From Mansonella perstans (taxonomy: Eukaryota; Nematoda; Chromadorea; Rhabditida; Onchocercidae): DNA of 64,000 nt. The notes under the pieces were generated by a model, which was not told the DNA's origin, ran no database searches, and saw only the letters and a list, made by a program, of their open reading frames with translations. Below, piece by piece: positions 53,099 to 64,000 of this stretch. The stretch spans positions 271,501 through 335,500 of the forward strand of contig JBAMDO010000069.1 in assembly GCA_037074765.1 (NCBI GenBank), in the 5' to 3' direction. Numbering within the stretch: the first letter of the stretch is position 1; each line of letters starts with the position of its first letter. The translations under genes and the position numbers were made by a program.

Positions 53099-53378
53099 TT
53101 AAAAGAAAAATTTTTGGAAGAAAAACTTGTTTTCCGGGATCGTAGAATTAAATGTTTCAGCGGAACCAAGTTTTTTTGATTTTTTAAAATAATTCATGCA
53201 ATCCTCATAAAATAAAGTAACCAGTTTTTGAAATCCAGTTATATTGCTATCATTTTCACCATTACCTTCATACTTATCCCTTCCAACCCTTTTTGCTGTT
53301 TGACTAAGTAAATACAGAATCGCTTGAACGCATTCATCAATCAGACTATATTCATTGTTGTGGTTATAATGTGCATTG
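53099..53378 (-). CDS. Exon-like ORF of the repeat right arm (92 codons open)
   Basis: On the minus strand, just after a TTCTCTGATATCTCAG acceptor, 92 codons are open to TAA without needing an ATG. It reads AHYNHNNEYSLIDECVQAIL, then YLLSQTAKRVGRDKYEGNGE, NDSNITGFQKLVTLFYED and onwards. Composition is soluble and protein-like. In U2 (near 58800) and V2 (near 39135) the CAA codon after ECV is TAA. In U3 (near 63840) a 23-bp insertion interrupts it. Thus this copy alone is intact. The left arm has a decayed paralogue on the opposite strand (near 52000). It may be a conserved exon of the ancestral gene; function unknown. Confidence 0.45.
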
Positions 53379-54109
53379 CTGAGATATCAGAGAAGAGAAT
53401 TTAATTTCACCTATTTCAAATTTACCATTGAGGATAATAAATATTAATAATTATTGCTTGCGAAATTTTATCTCCGAAGAAAACTGATATTAGAATTTAT
53501 GGTTTAAATTTAATTTCACTCAGTTGCGCAAGGAGGCATTAGTAGTGTAAAGATAAACAAATTCTTCCAATTCCAAATTTCAATGTCATAAATTCAAAAT
53601 CTTTTCTATCAATCGAACTTTTTTATTAACCGAACTCTAACTCTATAAAATTCATTCTGTCGACAGAAGTCATGAAATAATTATTTACGAATATGTAAGA
53701 ATCGTTATCAGCCGAAATTTTAGCAAATTTATTAATTTTTGTAAAGTCCGCGTTTCAGAATCGTCACAGCAACATTTTAGCTTGCAATACAATCACTTTC
53801 AAATATGATAAAGCTGTTAGTGTATTTTGCCATCTTGATCTGTTGCGGCGGCGGAAAATATAAAAAAAAGAAAAAAATTATTATTGAGCAAATTTTGCAA
53901 ACGAAGCTTCAGAAATTTAATAACTCTTACTTGCCATTGTTCCGTTTTTTCTTTTTGAGTGGAAGTATACTTTATTGAATTGTTGCAGTTGTTGTGGTAT
54001 TTACTTTTAGCCTACTACTCTTCAAGAATGATTATTAAATACATTCAAAGTTTATCTCAATGAATTCATTCAACAACGAGTAATTTTATCTTTTTTTTTC
54101 CAACTTTAG

Positions 54110-54375
54110 TAACCTCAGATTTCGACGTCCTTCACTTTCGGTTTCAATTCCAACCATTATTATCACTTCTTAATGGAACAGACGGAAGGAATTTTCATTT
54201 AATCGTGGCAATACTTGACCTACATATTGCGGATATAGAAAATTCACCAATCTTTATCGATAATTTCAAAACAATAATGTTAACACATGGAAGATTTAAT
54301 TTGGATAAACAAATCAAAAAATGGCTGACGGATAAAACAGACGAACCGATTATTCGAGTAATTTTTCCATTATAA
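54110..54375 (+). pseudogene. Duplicated exon 3 of the secreted gene
   Basis: 266 bp match exon 3 at 48757-49022 with a handful of changes (for example Asn to Asp in ILDLHIAD, Pro to His, Ser to Asp). The acceptor, frame and stop are intact, but exons 1 and 2 are absent upstream, where the previous unit's right arm ends at 53871. It cannot be expressed as the same protein unless spliced from the upstream gene across more than 5 kb. Confidence 0.8.
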
Positions 54376-57300
54376 ATATAAAGACGGATATAAGATAAGA
54401 AGTAATGGTAGTTATGAGGGTTGCAGTGATTGGCAGTGATTAGCAGTGATAAATAGCTGATGGATAGAACAGTCGAAATAATTATTTGATTTTTTGTTAG
54501 CAAATGATTGTAATTTAAAAAAAAAAATTAGTGAAAAACTAAAATCCAGTTTTTAAAATTATGCTGGTAAATTACACTAAAAAATAAAACAAATGTAACA
54601 ATAAAAAAATGCTTTCCATAGCTACATTGTAACAATCATTGTCCGGAATTGTTACATCCAATCATGTATATAAGAATGGAAATACGGCGAAATTCACGTC
54701 AAACTCGTGAAACCCGAGTGGATGAATATTGCGCAGGACAAAAATGCTGCCTTAAAACCAGATATTTTAAATTTCGAAATAGCGGTTTGGAGCGTATAAC
54801 AACACCGGACGGGTATTTTTTTGCATCGAAATATTTCCCGCAAAAAACTTCTGATTTGTTGCAGCAATGATGATATATCATTTAATTGAATTTGATTCAG
54901 ATTGTTTAGATTTCTTTTAAGTGCATTGCATTATTTAATTCAATATCCAACTGACTTTAGATTCCTGATGAATTCCTGCGGAGGAATTTGCGAACAGAAG
55001 ATTATTTTGGCTACAAACGATCGTAATGCTTTGGTAAAAGCAGCACTAATTTCAAAATTTAATTTCGATCCATTACGAGACAAATGGATCTGCTGTGTAC
55101 CGACCAAATTTGAATCCATCAATGTTAGCATTATTATAAAAATATTACAGATTATTATAAAAATTATTAAAATAATCTTATAAATGTTATAGAAATTATA
55201 AATATTATATTAATATAATAAAAAATAAATTATAAAATGTAAAAATTATTAAAATAATTATAAATTATTATAAAAATAATCAATACCCTTGCATATTCAA
55301 TAATTAATTGAAACGTTCAAAAACAAAGGAATTCTCTCAACGGCAATAAATCACTGCTTCTTATATATATCACAGGCTACCATACAATTCTTCCTTGCAC
55401 CTTGTTTCTCTTTTTTATTTTAGGTCGTTGAATACTACGACAATGATATGCAATTCTTTATTTCATTTAAAAATGTTAAAGTTGTAGAATGTGGTTGCGT
55501 GATATGAAATGACATGACTTAAACTTTGTCTAATTTTGTTTTTTAGCAAAAAAAAAAAAATCTTTTAGCAAATCAAATTAGAATGCAAACTGCTTGAGGC
55601 ATTGATATAAACTTGGCATAATAAAATATCAGGGATAATTGTGCGAAAATCAAGAGGATTACAATATCATTTTTGTTCGGAAAAAAAAAATTTCACAATT
55701 AGTAATTATTATCCTGAATGTTAATTTTGGAAAAACTGAAATAAAATCTTCTTCCGCAATATCTTCACAATGCAATTATGACCATAACCTACTAATCTAA
55801 CCTTTGTAATTGCAAATGTAATATGATCAGAATTTGCATATTTGCATCGGAAAAAAAAAAATTTGCCATAAAAGCTTGACAGAAATCAAAATTTCACATG
55901 TAGTAATTATTATCCTGAATTGTAATTTTGAAAAAACTGAAATAAAATTTGCTTCGCAATATCTCTTAAATTTACAGGCTCTTTGCCAAAAGCGATGGTG
56001 TAACCTGGCTATTCAGATCAGGATTGGTCATTTTGCGACACGTCGAGAAAACATAGCCTAAAGCAAAGGAAGCACCAGCGTAGATGAACGGCATTAGTGA
56101 ACTGGAAACGTTTAGGCAACAAAATTTCCCAGTCAGTTTTTTTAAAGTGTGTAACATCAGCAACAGGCGATTTCCAAGACTAAAAGGGGAGATTAGTTAA
56201 ACACGCGAAGTATAATCTCACTGATCACTCCAACTAATTTCAATGCAATTCGAGTTTGACACATAAAGGGATTAATTTTGATAATTTTATTGATAGCTTT
56301 ATTTGATAATTTTATAAGTTTGCAGAGTTAAAAGATGTATCACAAGAAGGATATCATAATTCTTCATATTCTGTCATTGTTCTTCATGGAACAATAGCAT
56401 TCAATCCTGCAATAATACTATTAATTTTATCATAAAACACAGAATTTACAAAAAATTGTTACTGATGCAATTGAAGGGAGTGAGGGAGAGAACTTGAGGA
56501 ACTTATCAAATTCAAAATCCTTTAATGAATCAATTAGTCAATCCTAAATGGGGCCATTATGAATTCTTTACGATGCAAAAATACATTTTTCTATTTGCTT
56601 CATCATTATTTACTGGCCATCTTCCCAAAACATGTCAGTTGGGCTAGGATTCAGCTTAACCGCGTCACGAAAAATGAGACGCACTGTAATTTGTAATGGA
56701 AATGGTAAGAGCGCTGTGATCATATCAGTCCGTGATACATGGTTGGGTTTCACTTAGCTTGAGAATCTATTTCCAACATTTTATGAAATATTTCCAAAGC
56801 CTACGTCGCCCATTAACAAGTACTCCATCGCGGATACAAAAGATCAAGAAGGCAAAATACATTATCAGCTTCATCATATTTGAAAGCGATTGTATTGCAA
56901 GCTAGAATGTTGTTGTGACGATTCTGAAAAGTGGACCTTAATCAATAAATTTGCCAAATTTTCGATTGATAACGATTCCTGCGCATTCGGAAATTATTAA
57001 TGACTTCTGTCGAGGATGAATTCTTATGCTTAGGGTTTAGTTGACAATAATGACGAAAAAATTTTTAAATTTATGTCACTAAAAATTGAAATTGGAATAA
57101 TTTATTTTATGATTTTGAAATTGGAATAATTTATTTTATGATTTATGAATTGAATTTAAATCATAAATTCTAAAGCTATTTTTGCTACGAAGACAAAATT
57201 TTACAAGTAATTGTTATTAATAATTATTGTCCTGAATGATAATTTTGAAATAACTGAAATTGAATTCTCTTGTTTGATATCGCTGCAGTGCAAATTTTGA

Positions 57301-57650
57301 CGACAACTTGCTAACTCAAACTTTATAATCACAATTTCAATAAAATAAAAAACCTAAAATGCTCTATTCTTATCAGCTAATTTAAGTATGCTTCAGAAAA
57401 TTTAAACAAATATTAAAACTAAGAGGTAATTTAATGAGTATGCGTGAAACAATGAATGAAAAGGAAGAAACAATGAACTATTTTGCAGAGTTCATCGAAA
57501 TGAAACAAAACTGATTTACTTTATTCAACAGATGCATTCACTTTAATTCCGTTATTAACCTTTGATTATGGCTTTTAATCAAAACCTGACACTTGCTTCT
57601 ATGACCCATTTTTATTTGTTGCACTCCTTGAACTGCCTAAATCAATTTGC

Positions 57651-57860
57651 TCAAAGTAGAACCGCAATGGATATATCGAGCCTTACTTTTGATTCAGCCT
57701 CATAGCTATTAATAATTTTTAAATATGAAGAATTTGAAAGGTTGTACCAGGGAAGATTAAGAATCGCCAAACAAGCCATGATGGGAAACAAAACATCATT
57801 TAACATCAGAAGCATTCTCTGGAACAGCAGTAGAAGTATAACGAACATAAAATGATTCAA
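57651..57860 (-). pseudogene. Unit-centre short ORF, copy U2 (damaged)
   Basis: The N-terminal part (MNHFMFVILLLLFQ) keeps the frame and the hydrophobic start, but a deletion near 57673 shifts the C-terminal frame to an early stop, and the TATA-like motif is broken upstream. Confidence 0.5.
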
Positions 57861-60800
57861 GACATAAAAACTGTGCTGTACTTCGACAGTGGAACCAACG
57901 AATTTAGGATAACTGATGAATGCCTTCAGGCGAATCGATTTTCTTTTTCTTTCTTCTAAGATATGCTATGAAAATTTAAAAATAGATGTGTCAACATTTT
58001 AAATTGAATAATTCAATATTCAATGTTATTAAAGCTGTTTCAGTGACATTGATACGTTACAAAATTAATAAATTTGCTAAGTTTACGGCTGATAACGATT
58101 CCAACATATTCGGAAATGGTCATTCCATGACTTTTATCGAGGAATAATTCTTATCCTTAGAGTTCTTTTATAAAAAAGTTCAGTTAATGGAAAAGATTTT
58201 GAATTTATGTCATTGAAATTTGGAATTGAATGGATTTATTTATCTTTACATTACCAATGCTTTTTTGCAGAACTGAGTGAAACTAAATTTAAATCAAATA
58301 TTCTGATTTATTTTTGCTTCGAAGACAAAATTTCGCGAGTAATAATAATTCCAGTATGTCGAACAAAAATATACTTTTATAAGCTGCAGCACTTTATATT
58401 TCCCAGCAAAATATTCATAGAACAGCTCTAACAGCATTGAAATTTGGATGATTCAATTTAAGAAGATTTTGACACATTTATTTTCAAATTTTAATGGCAT
58501 GCTTTAGAAGAAAGACTTCCAAAACCATTTTTTTTTTTTTTGCAGAATTTTTTAGAAGAAGGATTAAAAGAAAAATTTTTGGAAGAAAAATTTGTTTTCC
58601 GGGATCGTAGAATTAAATGTTTCAGCGGAACCAAGTTTTTTTGATTTTTTAAAATAATTCATGTAATCCTCATAAAATAAAGCAACCAGTTTTTGAAATC
58701 CAGTTACATTGCTATCATTTTCACCATTACCTTCATACTTATCCCTTCCAGCCCTTTTTGCTGTTTGACTAAGTAAATACAGAATCGCTTAAACGCATTC
58801 ATCAATCAGACTATATTCATTGTTGTGGTTATAATGTGCATTGCTGAGATATCAGAGAAGAGAATTTAATTTCACCTATTTCAAATTTACCATTGAGGAT
58901 AATAAATATTAATAATTATTGCTTGCGAAATTTTATCTCCGAAGAAAACTGATATTAGAATTTATGGTTTAAATTTAATTTCACTCAGTTGCGCAAGAAG
59001 GCATTAGTAGTGTAAAGATAAACAAATTCTTCCAATTCCAAATTTCAATGACATAAATTCAAAATCTTTTCTATCAGTCGAACTTTTTTATTAACCGAAC
59101 TCTAACTCTATGAAATTCATTCTGTCGACAGAAGTTATGAAATAATTGTTTACGAATATGTAAGAATCTTTATCAGCCGAAATTTTAGCAAATTTATTAA
59201 TTTTTGTAAAGTCCGCGTTTCAGAATCGTCACAGCAACATTTTAGCTTGCAATACAATCGCTTTCAAATATGATAAAGCTATTAGTGTATTTTGCCATCC
59301 TGACTGTTACGGCGGTGGAAAATTTTTAACTGTGCGACGTAGGCTTTAGAAATATTTTATAAAATGTTGGAAATAGATTCTCAAACAATGTAAAACTGCA
59401 AAACCCAACTAGCATGGTAGAGTGATATAACCACAGAGTTATTGCCATTACCACTGCAATTTACAATGTGTCATACTTGTTTCGTAATGCCCTTAAACTG
59501 AATCTTGGCCCAACTGATATATTGTGGGATGGTGGTTAATAAATAATGATGAAGCAAACAGATCATAATGACACCATTTAGGATTGAATAATTGATTCAT
59601 TCAAGGATTTTGAGGTTTGATAAGTTATTCAAATTCTCTCCCGCGCTCCCTCCAATTGCATATGAAACAAATTTGCATAAATTCTGTGTTTTATTAAAAA
59701 ATTATCAGTGTTACTGCAAAAATGTCTTGATGAAGAACGATGATATAATATGAAGAATTATAGTATTTTTCTTGTGATATTTCTGTTAACTCTGCAAACT
59801 TATAAAGTTATCAAATAAAACTTTTTTTATGTCAAATCCGAAGAGAATTTAGTTGAAGTGACCGAATGAGACTATGCTTTGGCTTGTTTAACAAATTTGC
59901 CTCTTCCAGTGTTTCGAACTGTCTGTTGCAGATATAAAAGTGAAAAAAGTGATTAATAAATCTTTTGCCTAAACATTTCCGGTCTGCTAATGCCGCTCAT
60001 CTTCACTGTTGCTTCACTTACTCACTTAACTTTAGACTATTCTTTTCCGTCACGTGATGAAGAGGCCCATTTTGCTCTAGATGGCCAGGTTTTCTTTCGT
60101 TATTATTTTTGGCAAAGGAGCCAATTCTGCCTCTTCTTTGTTAAATTTATGCTTCTTTTTATTTATTAAATTTTTCACAATAAATTGTGTAAAATAGAAA
60201 CAAATCTGCGGAAAAAAATGTTTGATTCATTGATGTGCTGATTTCACAATGGCACCATTTAGGAAATTTATAATCATTAAAGTAATTATAAATTATTATA
60301 AAAATTATCATAAAAATAATCAGTACCCTTGCATATTCAATGATTAATTGAAACGTTCAAAACAAAGGAATTCTCTCAATGGCAATAAATCACTGCTTCT
60401 TATATATATCACAGGCTATCATACAATTCTTCCTTGCACCTGTTTCTCTTTTTTATTTTAGGTCGCTGAATACTACGACAGTGATATGCAATTCTTTATT
60501 TCATTTAAAAATGTTAAAGTTGTAGAATGTGGTTGCGTGATATGAAATGACATGACTTAAACTTTGTCTAATTTTGTTTTTTAGCAAAAAAAATCTTTTA
60601 GCAAATCAAAATTAGCAAATCAAATTAGAATGCAAACTGCTTGAGGCATTGATATAAACTTGGCATAATAAAATATCAGGGATAATTGTGCGAAAATCAA
60701 GAGGATTACAATATCATTTTTGTTCGGAAAAAAAAAATTTCACAATTAGTAATTATTATCCTGAATGTTAATTTTGGAAAAACTGAAATAAAATCTTCTT

Positions 60801-61670
60801 CCGCAATATCTTCACAATGCAATTATGACCATAACCTACTAATCTAACCTTTGTAATTGCAAATGTAATATGATCAGAATTTGCATATTTGCATCGGAAA
60901 AAAAAAAATTTGCCATAAAAGCTTGACAGAAATCAAAATTTCACATGTAGTAATTATTATCCTGAATTGTAATTTTGAAAAAACTGAAATAAAATTTGCT
61001 TCGCAATATCTCTTAAATTTACAGGCTCTTTGCCAAAAGCGATGGTGTAACCTGGCTATTCAGATCAGGATTGGTCATTTTGCGACACGTCGAGAAAACA
61101 TAGCCTAAAGCAAAGGAAGCACCAGCGTAGATGAACGGCATTAGTGAACTGGAAACGTTTAGGCAACAAAATTTCCCAATCAGTTTTTTTAAAGTGTGTA
61201 ACATCAGCAACAGGCGATTTCCAAGACTAAAAGGGGAGATTAGTTAAATACGCGAAGTATAATCTCACTGATCACTCCAACTAATTTCAATGCAATTCGA
61301 GTTTGACACATAAAGGGATTAATTTTGATAATTTTATTGATAGCTTTATTTGATAATTTTATAAGTTTGCAGAGTTAAAAGATGTATCACAAGAAGGATA
61401 TCATAATTCTTCCACATTTTGTCATTGTTCTTCATCAAGCTATTTCTGCAATAATACTAATAATTTTATCATAAAACACAGAATTTACAAAAATTTGTTA
61501 TTCATACAATTGAAGGGAGTGAGGGAGAGAATTTGAGGAACTTATCAAATTCAAAATCCTCGAATGAATCAATTAGTCAATCCTAAATGGGGCCATTATG
61601 AATTCTTTACGATGCAAAAATACATTTTTCTATTTGCTTCATCATTATTTACTGGCCATCTTCCCAAAAC

Positions 61671-61925
61671 ATGTCAGTTGGGCTAGGATTCAGCTTAACC
61701 GCGTCACGAAAAATGAGACGCACTGTAATTTGTAATGGAAATGGTAAGAGCGCTGTGATCATATCAGCCCGTGATGCATGGTTGGGTTCTGCATACTTTG
61801 AGAATCTATTTCCAACATTTTATGAAATATTTCCAAAGCCTACGTCGGTCATTAACAACAAATCCACTGCGGCCGCCGCAAAAGATCAAGAAGGCAAAAT
61901 ACATAATCAGCTCCATCATATTTGA
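61671..61925 (+). pseudogene. GNGKSAVII-motif coding relic, copy U3
   Basis: The longest surviving version: SVGLGFSLTASRKMRR, then VICNGNGKSAVIISARD, then ENLFPTFYEIFPKPTSVIN, ending HNQLHHI and stop. An alanine run is encoded by a local GC-rich 'gcggccgccgc' patch. No splice-consistent partners were resolved. It may be several fused former exons. Confidence 0.35.
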
Positions 61926-62622
61926 AAGCGATTGTATTGCAAGCTAAAATGTTGTTGCGACGATTCTGAAATGTGGACCTTACAAAATCAATAAATTCGC
62001 CAAATTTTCGATTGATAACGATTCCTACGTATTCAGAAATGATTATTAATGACTTCTGTCGAGGATGAATTCTTATGCTTAGGGTTTAGTTGATAATATT
62101 GATGAAAAAATTTTTAAATTTATTTCATTAAAATTTAAAATTGGAATAATTTATTTTATGATCTACCATACATTTTTGTAGTGCTGTGTGAAATTGAATT
62201 TAAATCATAAATTCTAAAGCCATTTTTGCTTCGAAGACAAAATTTTACAAGTAATTGTTATTAATAATTATTGTCTTGAATGGAAATTTTGAAATAACTG
62301 AGATTGAATTCCCTTGTTTGATATCGCTGCAGTGCAAATTTTGACGACAACTTACTAACTCAAACTTTATAATCACAATTTCAATAAAATAAAAAACTTA
62401 AAATACTTTATTCTTATCAGCTAATTTAGGTATGCTTCAGAAAATTTAAACAAATATTAAAACTAAGAAGTAATTTAATGAGTATGTGCGAAACAATGAA
62501 CTATTTTGCAGAGTTCATCGAAATGAAACAAAAACTGATTTACTTTATTCAACAGATGCATTCACTTTAATTCCATTATTAACCTTTAATTATGGCTTTT
62601 AATCAAAACCTGACACTTGCTT

Positions 62623-62880
62623 CTATGACCCATTTTTATTTGTTGCACTCCTTAAACTGCCTAAATCAATTTGGTCAAAGTAGAACCGCAATGGATAGTA
62701 TTTTATATCGAGCCTTACTTTTGATTCAACCTCATAGCTATTAATGATTTTCAAATATGAAGAATTTGAAAGGTTGTACCAGGGAAGATTAAGAATCGCC
62801 ACACAAGGTATGATGGAAAACAAAACATCATTTAACGTCAGAAGCGTTCTCTGAAACAGCAGTAGAAGTATAACGAACAT
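62623..62880 (-). CDS. Unit-centre short ORF, best-preserved copy (85 aa, signal-peptide-like start)
   Basis: The ATG at 62880 opens MFVILLLLFQRTLLTLNDVL, a signal peptide or membrane anchor. A polar part follows (NLPWYNLSNSSYLKIINSYE, then KYYPLRFYFDQIDLG) ending NKNGS. It lies exactly between the two convergent arms of the unit. A TATAAAAG motif (62908-62915, minus strand) is 28 bp upstream, which would leave almost no 5' UTR, so either trans-splicing or a different true start is implied. Other copies (V2, U1, U2) are frameshifted. It may be a real gene or a chance survivor; no family recognised. Confidence 0.35.
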   Translation of the reverse strand: MFVILLLLFQRTLLTLNDVLFSIIPCVAILNLPWYNLSNSSYLKIINSYEVESKVRLDIKYYPLRFYFDQIDLGSLRSATNKNGS

Positions 62881-62907
62881 AAAATGATTCGAGACATTGA
62901 AACTCTG

Positions 62908-62915
62908 CTTTTATA
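62908..62915 (-). promoter_or_regulatory. TATA-box-like motif upstream of the unit-centre ORF (U3)
   Basis: TATAAAAG on the minus strand, preceded by a GC-containing 'ccactgtcgaag' segment. It is conserved in three of four unit centres. Confidence 0.35.
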
Positions 62916-64000
62916 CTTCGACAGTGGAACCAATGAATTTAGGATAACTGATGAATGCCTTCAGGCGAATCGATTTTCTTTTTCTTTCTTCTAAAATATG
63001 CCATGAAAATTTAAAAATAAATGTGTCAACATTTTAAATTGAATAATTCAATATTCAATGTTATTAAAGCTGTTTCAGTGACATTGACACGTTGCAAAAT
63101 TAATAAATTTGCTAAGTTTACGGCTGATAACGATTCCAACATATTCGGAAATGGTCATTCCATGACTTTTATCGAGGAATAATTCTTATCCTTAGAGTTC
63201 TTTTATAAAAAAGTTCAGTTAATGGAAAAGATTTTGAATTTATGTCATTGAAATTTGGAATTGAATGGATTTATTTATCTTTACATTACCAATGCTTCTT
63301 TGCAGAACTGAGTGAAACTAAATTTTAATCAAATATTCTGATTTATTTTTGCTTCGAAGACAAAATTTCGCAAGTAATAATAATTCCAGTATGTCGAACA
63401 AAAATATACTTTTATAAACTGCAGCACTTTATATTTTCCAGCAAAATATTCATAGATTTGTTAATATCACTGGAACAGCTCTAACAGCATTGAAATTTGG
63501 GTGACTCAATTTAAGAAGATTTTGACATATTTATTTTCAAATTTTAATGGCATGTTTTAGAAGAAAGACTTCCAAAATCATTTTTTTTTTTTTGCAAAAT
63601 TTGTTAGAAGAAGGATTAAAAGGAAAATTTTTAGAAGAAAAATTTGTTTTCCGGGATCGTAGAATTAAATGTTTCAGAGGAACGAAGTTTTTTTGATTTT
63701 TTAAAATAATTCATGCAATCCTCATAAAATAAAGTAACCAGTTTTTGAAATCCAGTTACATTGCCATCATTTTCACCATTACCTTCATACTTATCCCTTC
63801 CAGCCCTTTTTGCTGTTTGACTAAGTAAATACAGAAATTCAACAGAATAAAAAAGCCGAATCGCTTGAACGCACTCATCAATCAGGCTATATTCATTGTT
63901 GTGGTTATAATGTGCATCGCGGGGATATCAGAGAAGAGAATTTAATTTCACCTATTTCAAATTTACCATTCAGGGCAGTAAATATTAATAATTATTGTTT

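Larger units (their letters stand above)
48522..53871 (+). repeat. Direct array unit U1 (about 5.35 kb)
   Basis: It begins within intron 2 of the secreted gene ('gagcaaattttgcaaacgaa') and ends at a 'gcggcggaaaa' string where U2 starts with the same intron sequence. Internal order: exon 3, 'gctttccatagc' block, a strongly AT-rich TTATAAAAATTA-type stretch (about 49810-49995), left arm (about 50670-52060), centre with short ORF (52300-52600), right arm (52730-53860). Confidence 0.9.
53872..60257 (+). repeat. Direct array unit U2 (about 6.4 kb)
   Basis: This has the same order as U1. It continues beyond the 'ggaaaa' junction where U1 was cut, adding 59300-60240 (rest of the right arm: reversed counterpart of the left arm, ending with reversed AEL-type relic and 'aaaatgtttgattcattga'). 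It carries a 44-bp deletion relative to U1 near 54570. It ends where U3 begins inside the AT-rich block. Confidence 0.9.
60258..64000 (+). repeat. Direct array unit U3 (runs off the window)
   Basis: It starts in the AT-rich block ('aatcattaaagtaattataa') and lacks the exon 3 and 'gctttccat' portions. It then follows left arm (61020-62380), centre (62570-62920) and right arm (63060 onward) of U2 with about 97% identity by eye. The window ends inside its right arm. Confidence 0.9.

Overview
Organism: AT-rich (roughly 70%) eukaryotic nuclear DNA. It has short exons, GTAAG/GTATG donors, TTTTCAG or TTAAG acceptors and introns of about 50-900 bp. The gene content (an anion-type Cys-loop receptor of nematode style, a TTBK/CK1-like kinase and many small orphan secreted genes) indicates a nematode. 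The very high AT content would suit a filarial or other spirurid species, but that assignment is an inference. I found no bacterial genes, CRISPR arrays, rRNA or tRNA. Most genes here have exons too short to be seen as long ORFs, so I rebuilt them by joining splice-consistent, phase-consistent exons. A model whose exons close exactly in phase is treated as well supported.

Layout. 1-13.7 kb: a tandem duplication of a Cys-loop ligand-gated ion channel gene on the + strand. Copy A lacks exon 1, which lies outside the window. Copy B is complete at 510 aa. 13.7-15.7 kb: no gene, but a decayed coding minisatellite. 15.7-18.0 kb (-): a 254-aa orphan gene. 19.6-22.5 kb (-): an 8-exon, 372-aa casein-kinase-1/TTBK-like kinase. 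22.7-23.0 kb (+): a frameshifted relic of a pyruvate dehydrogenase E1-alpha exon. 23.7-25.3 kb (-): a three-exon, 89-aa secreted protein with eight cysteines. 25.3-28.5 kb: mostly non-coding. 28.5-33.4 kb (-): exons of one or more unrecognised genes plus a degenerate satellite of about 50 bp period.

34-64 kb: a mosaic of direct and inverted segmental duplications of a unit of about 5.3 kb (direct copies at about 48.5, 53.9 and 60.3 kb; inverted copies at about 34 and 37.7-43 kb). Each unit holds two convergent, diverged copies of the same ancestral sequence. They flank a centre with a TATA-box-like motif and a short ORF that begins like a signal peptide. Embedded in the unit are coding relics: a zinc-finger-like motif, a GNGKSAVII motif, and an exon-like ORF open for 92 codons behind a splice acceptor. 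A small three-exon secreted gene with a faint cadherin-like C-terminus sits at 47.8-49.0 kb. Its last exon has been carried into the next unit, and antisense relics of its exon 2 occur in the inverted copies. This array is the most unusual part of the window. I did not recognise a transposase, integrase or reverse transcriptase in it.
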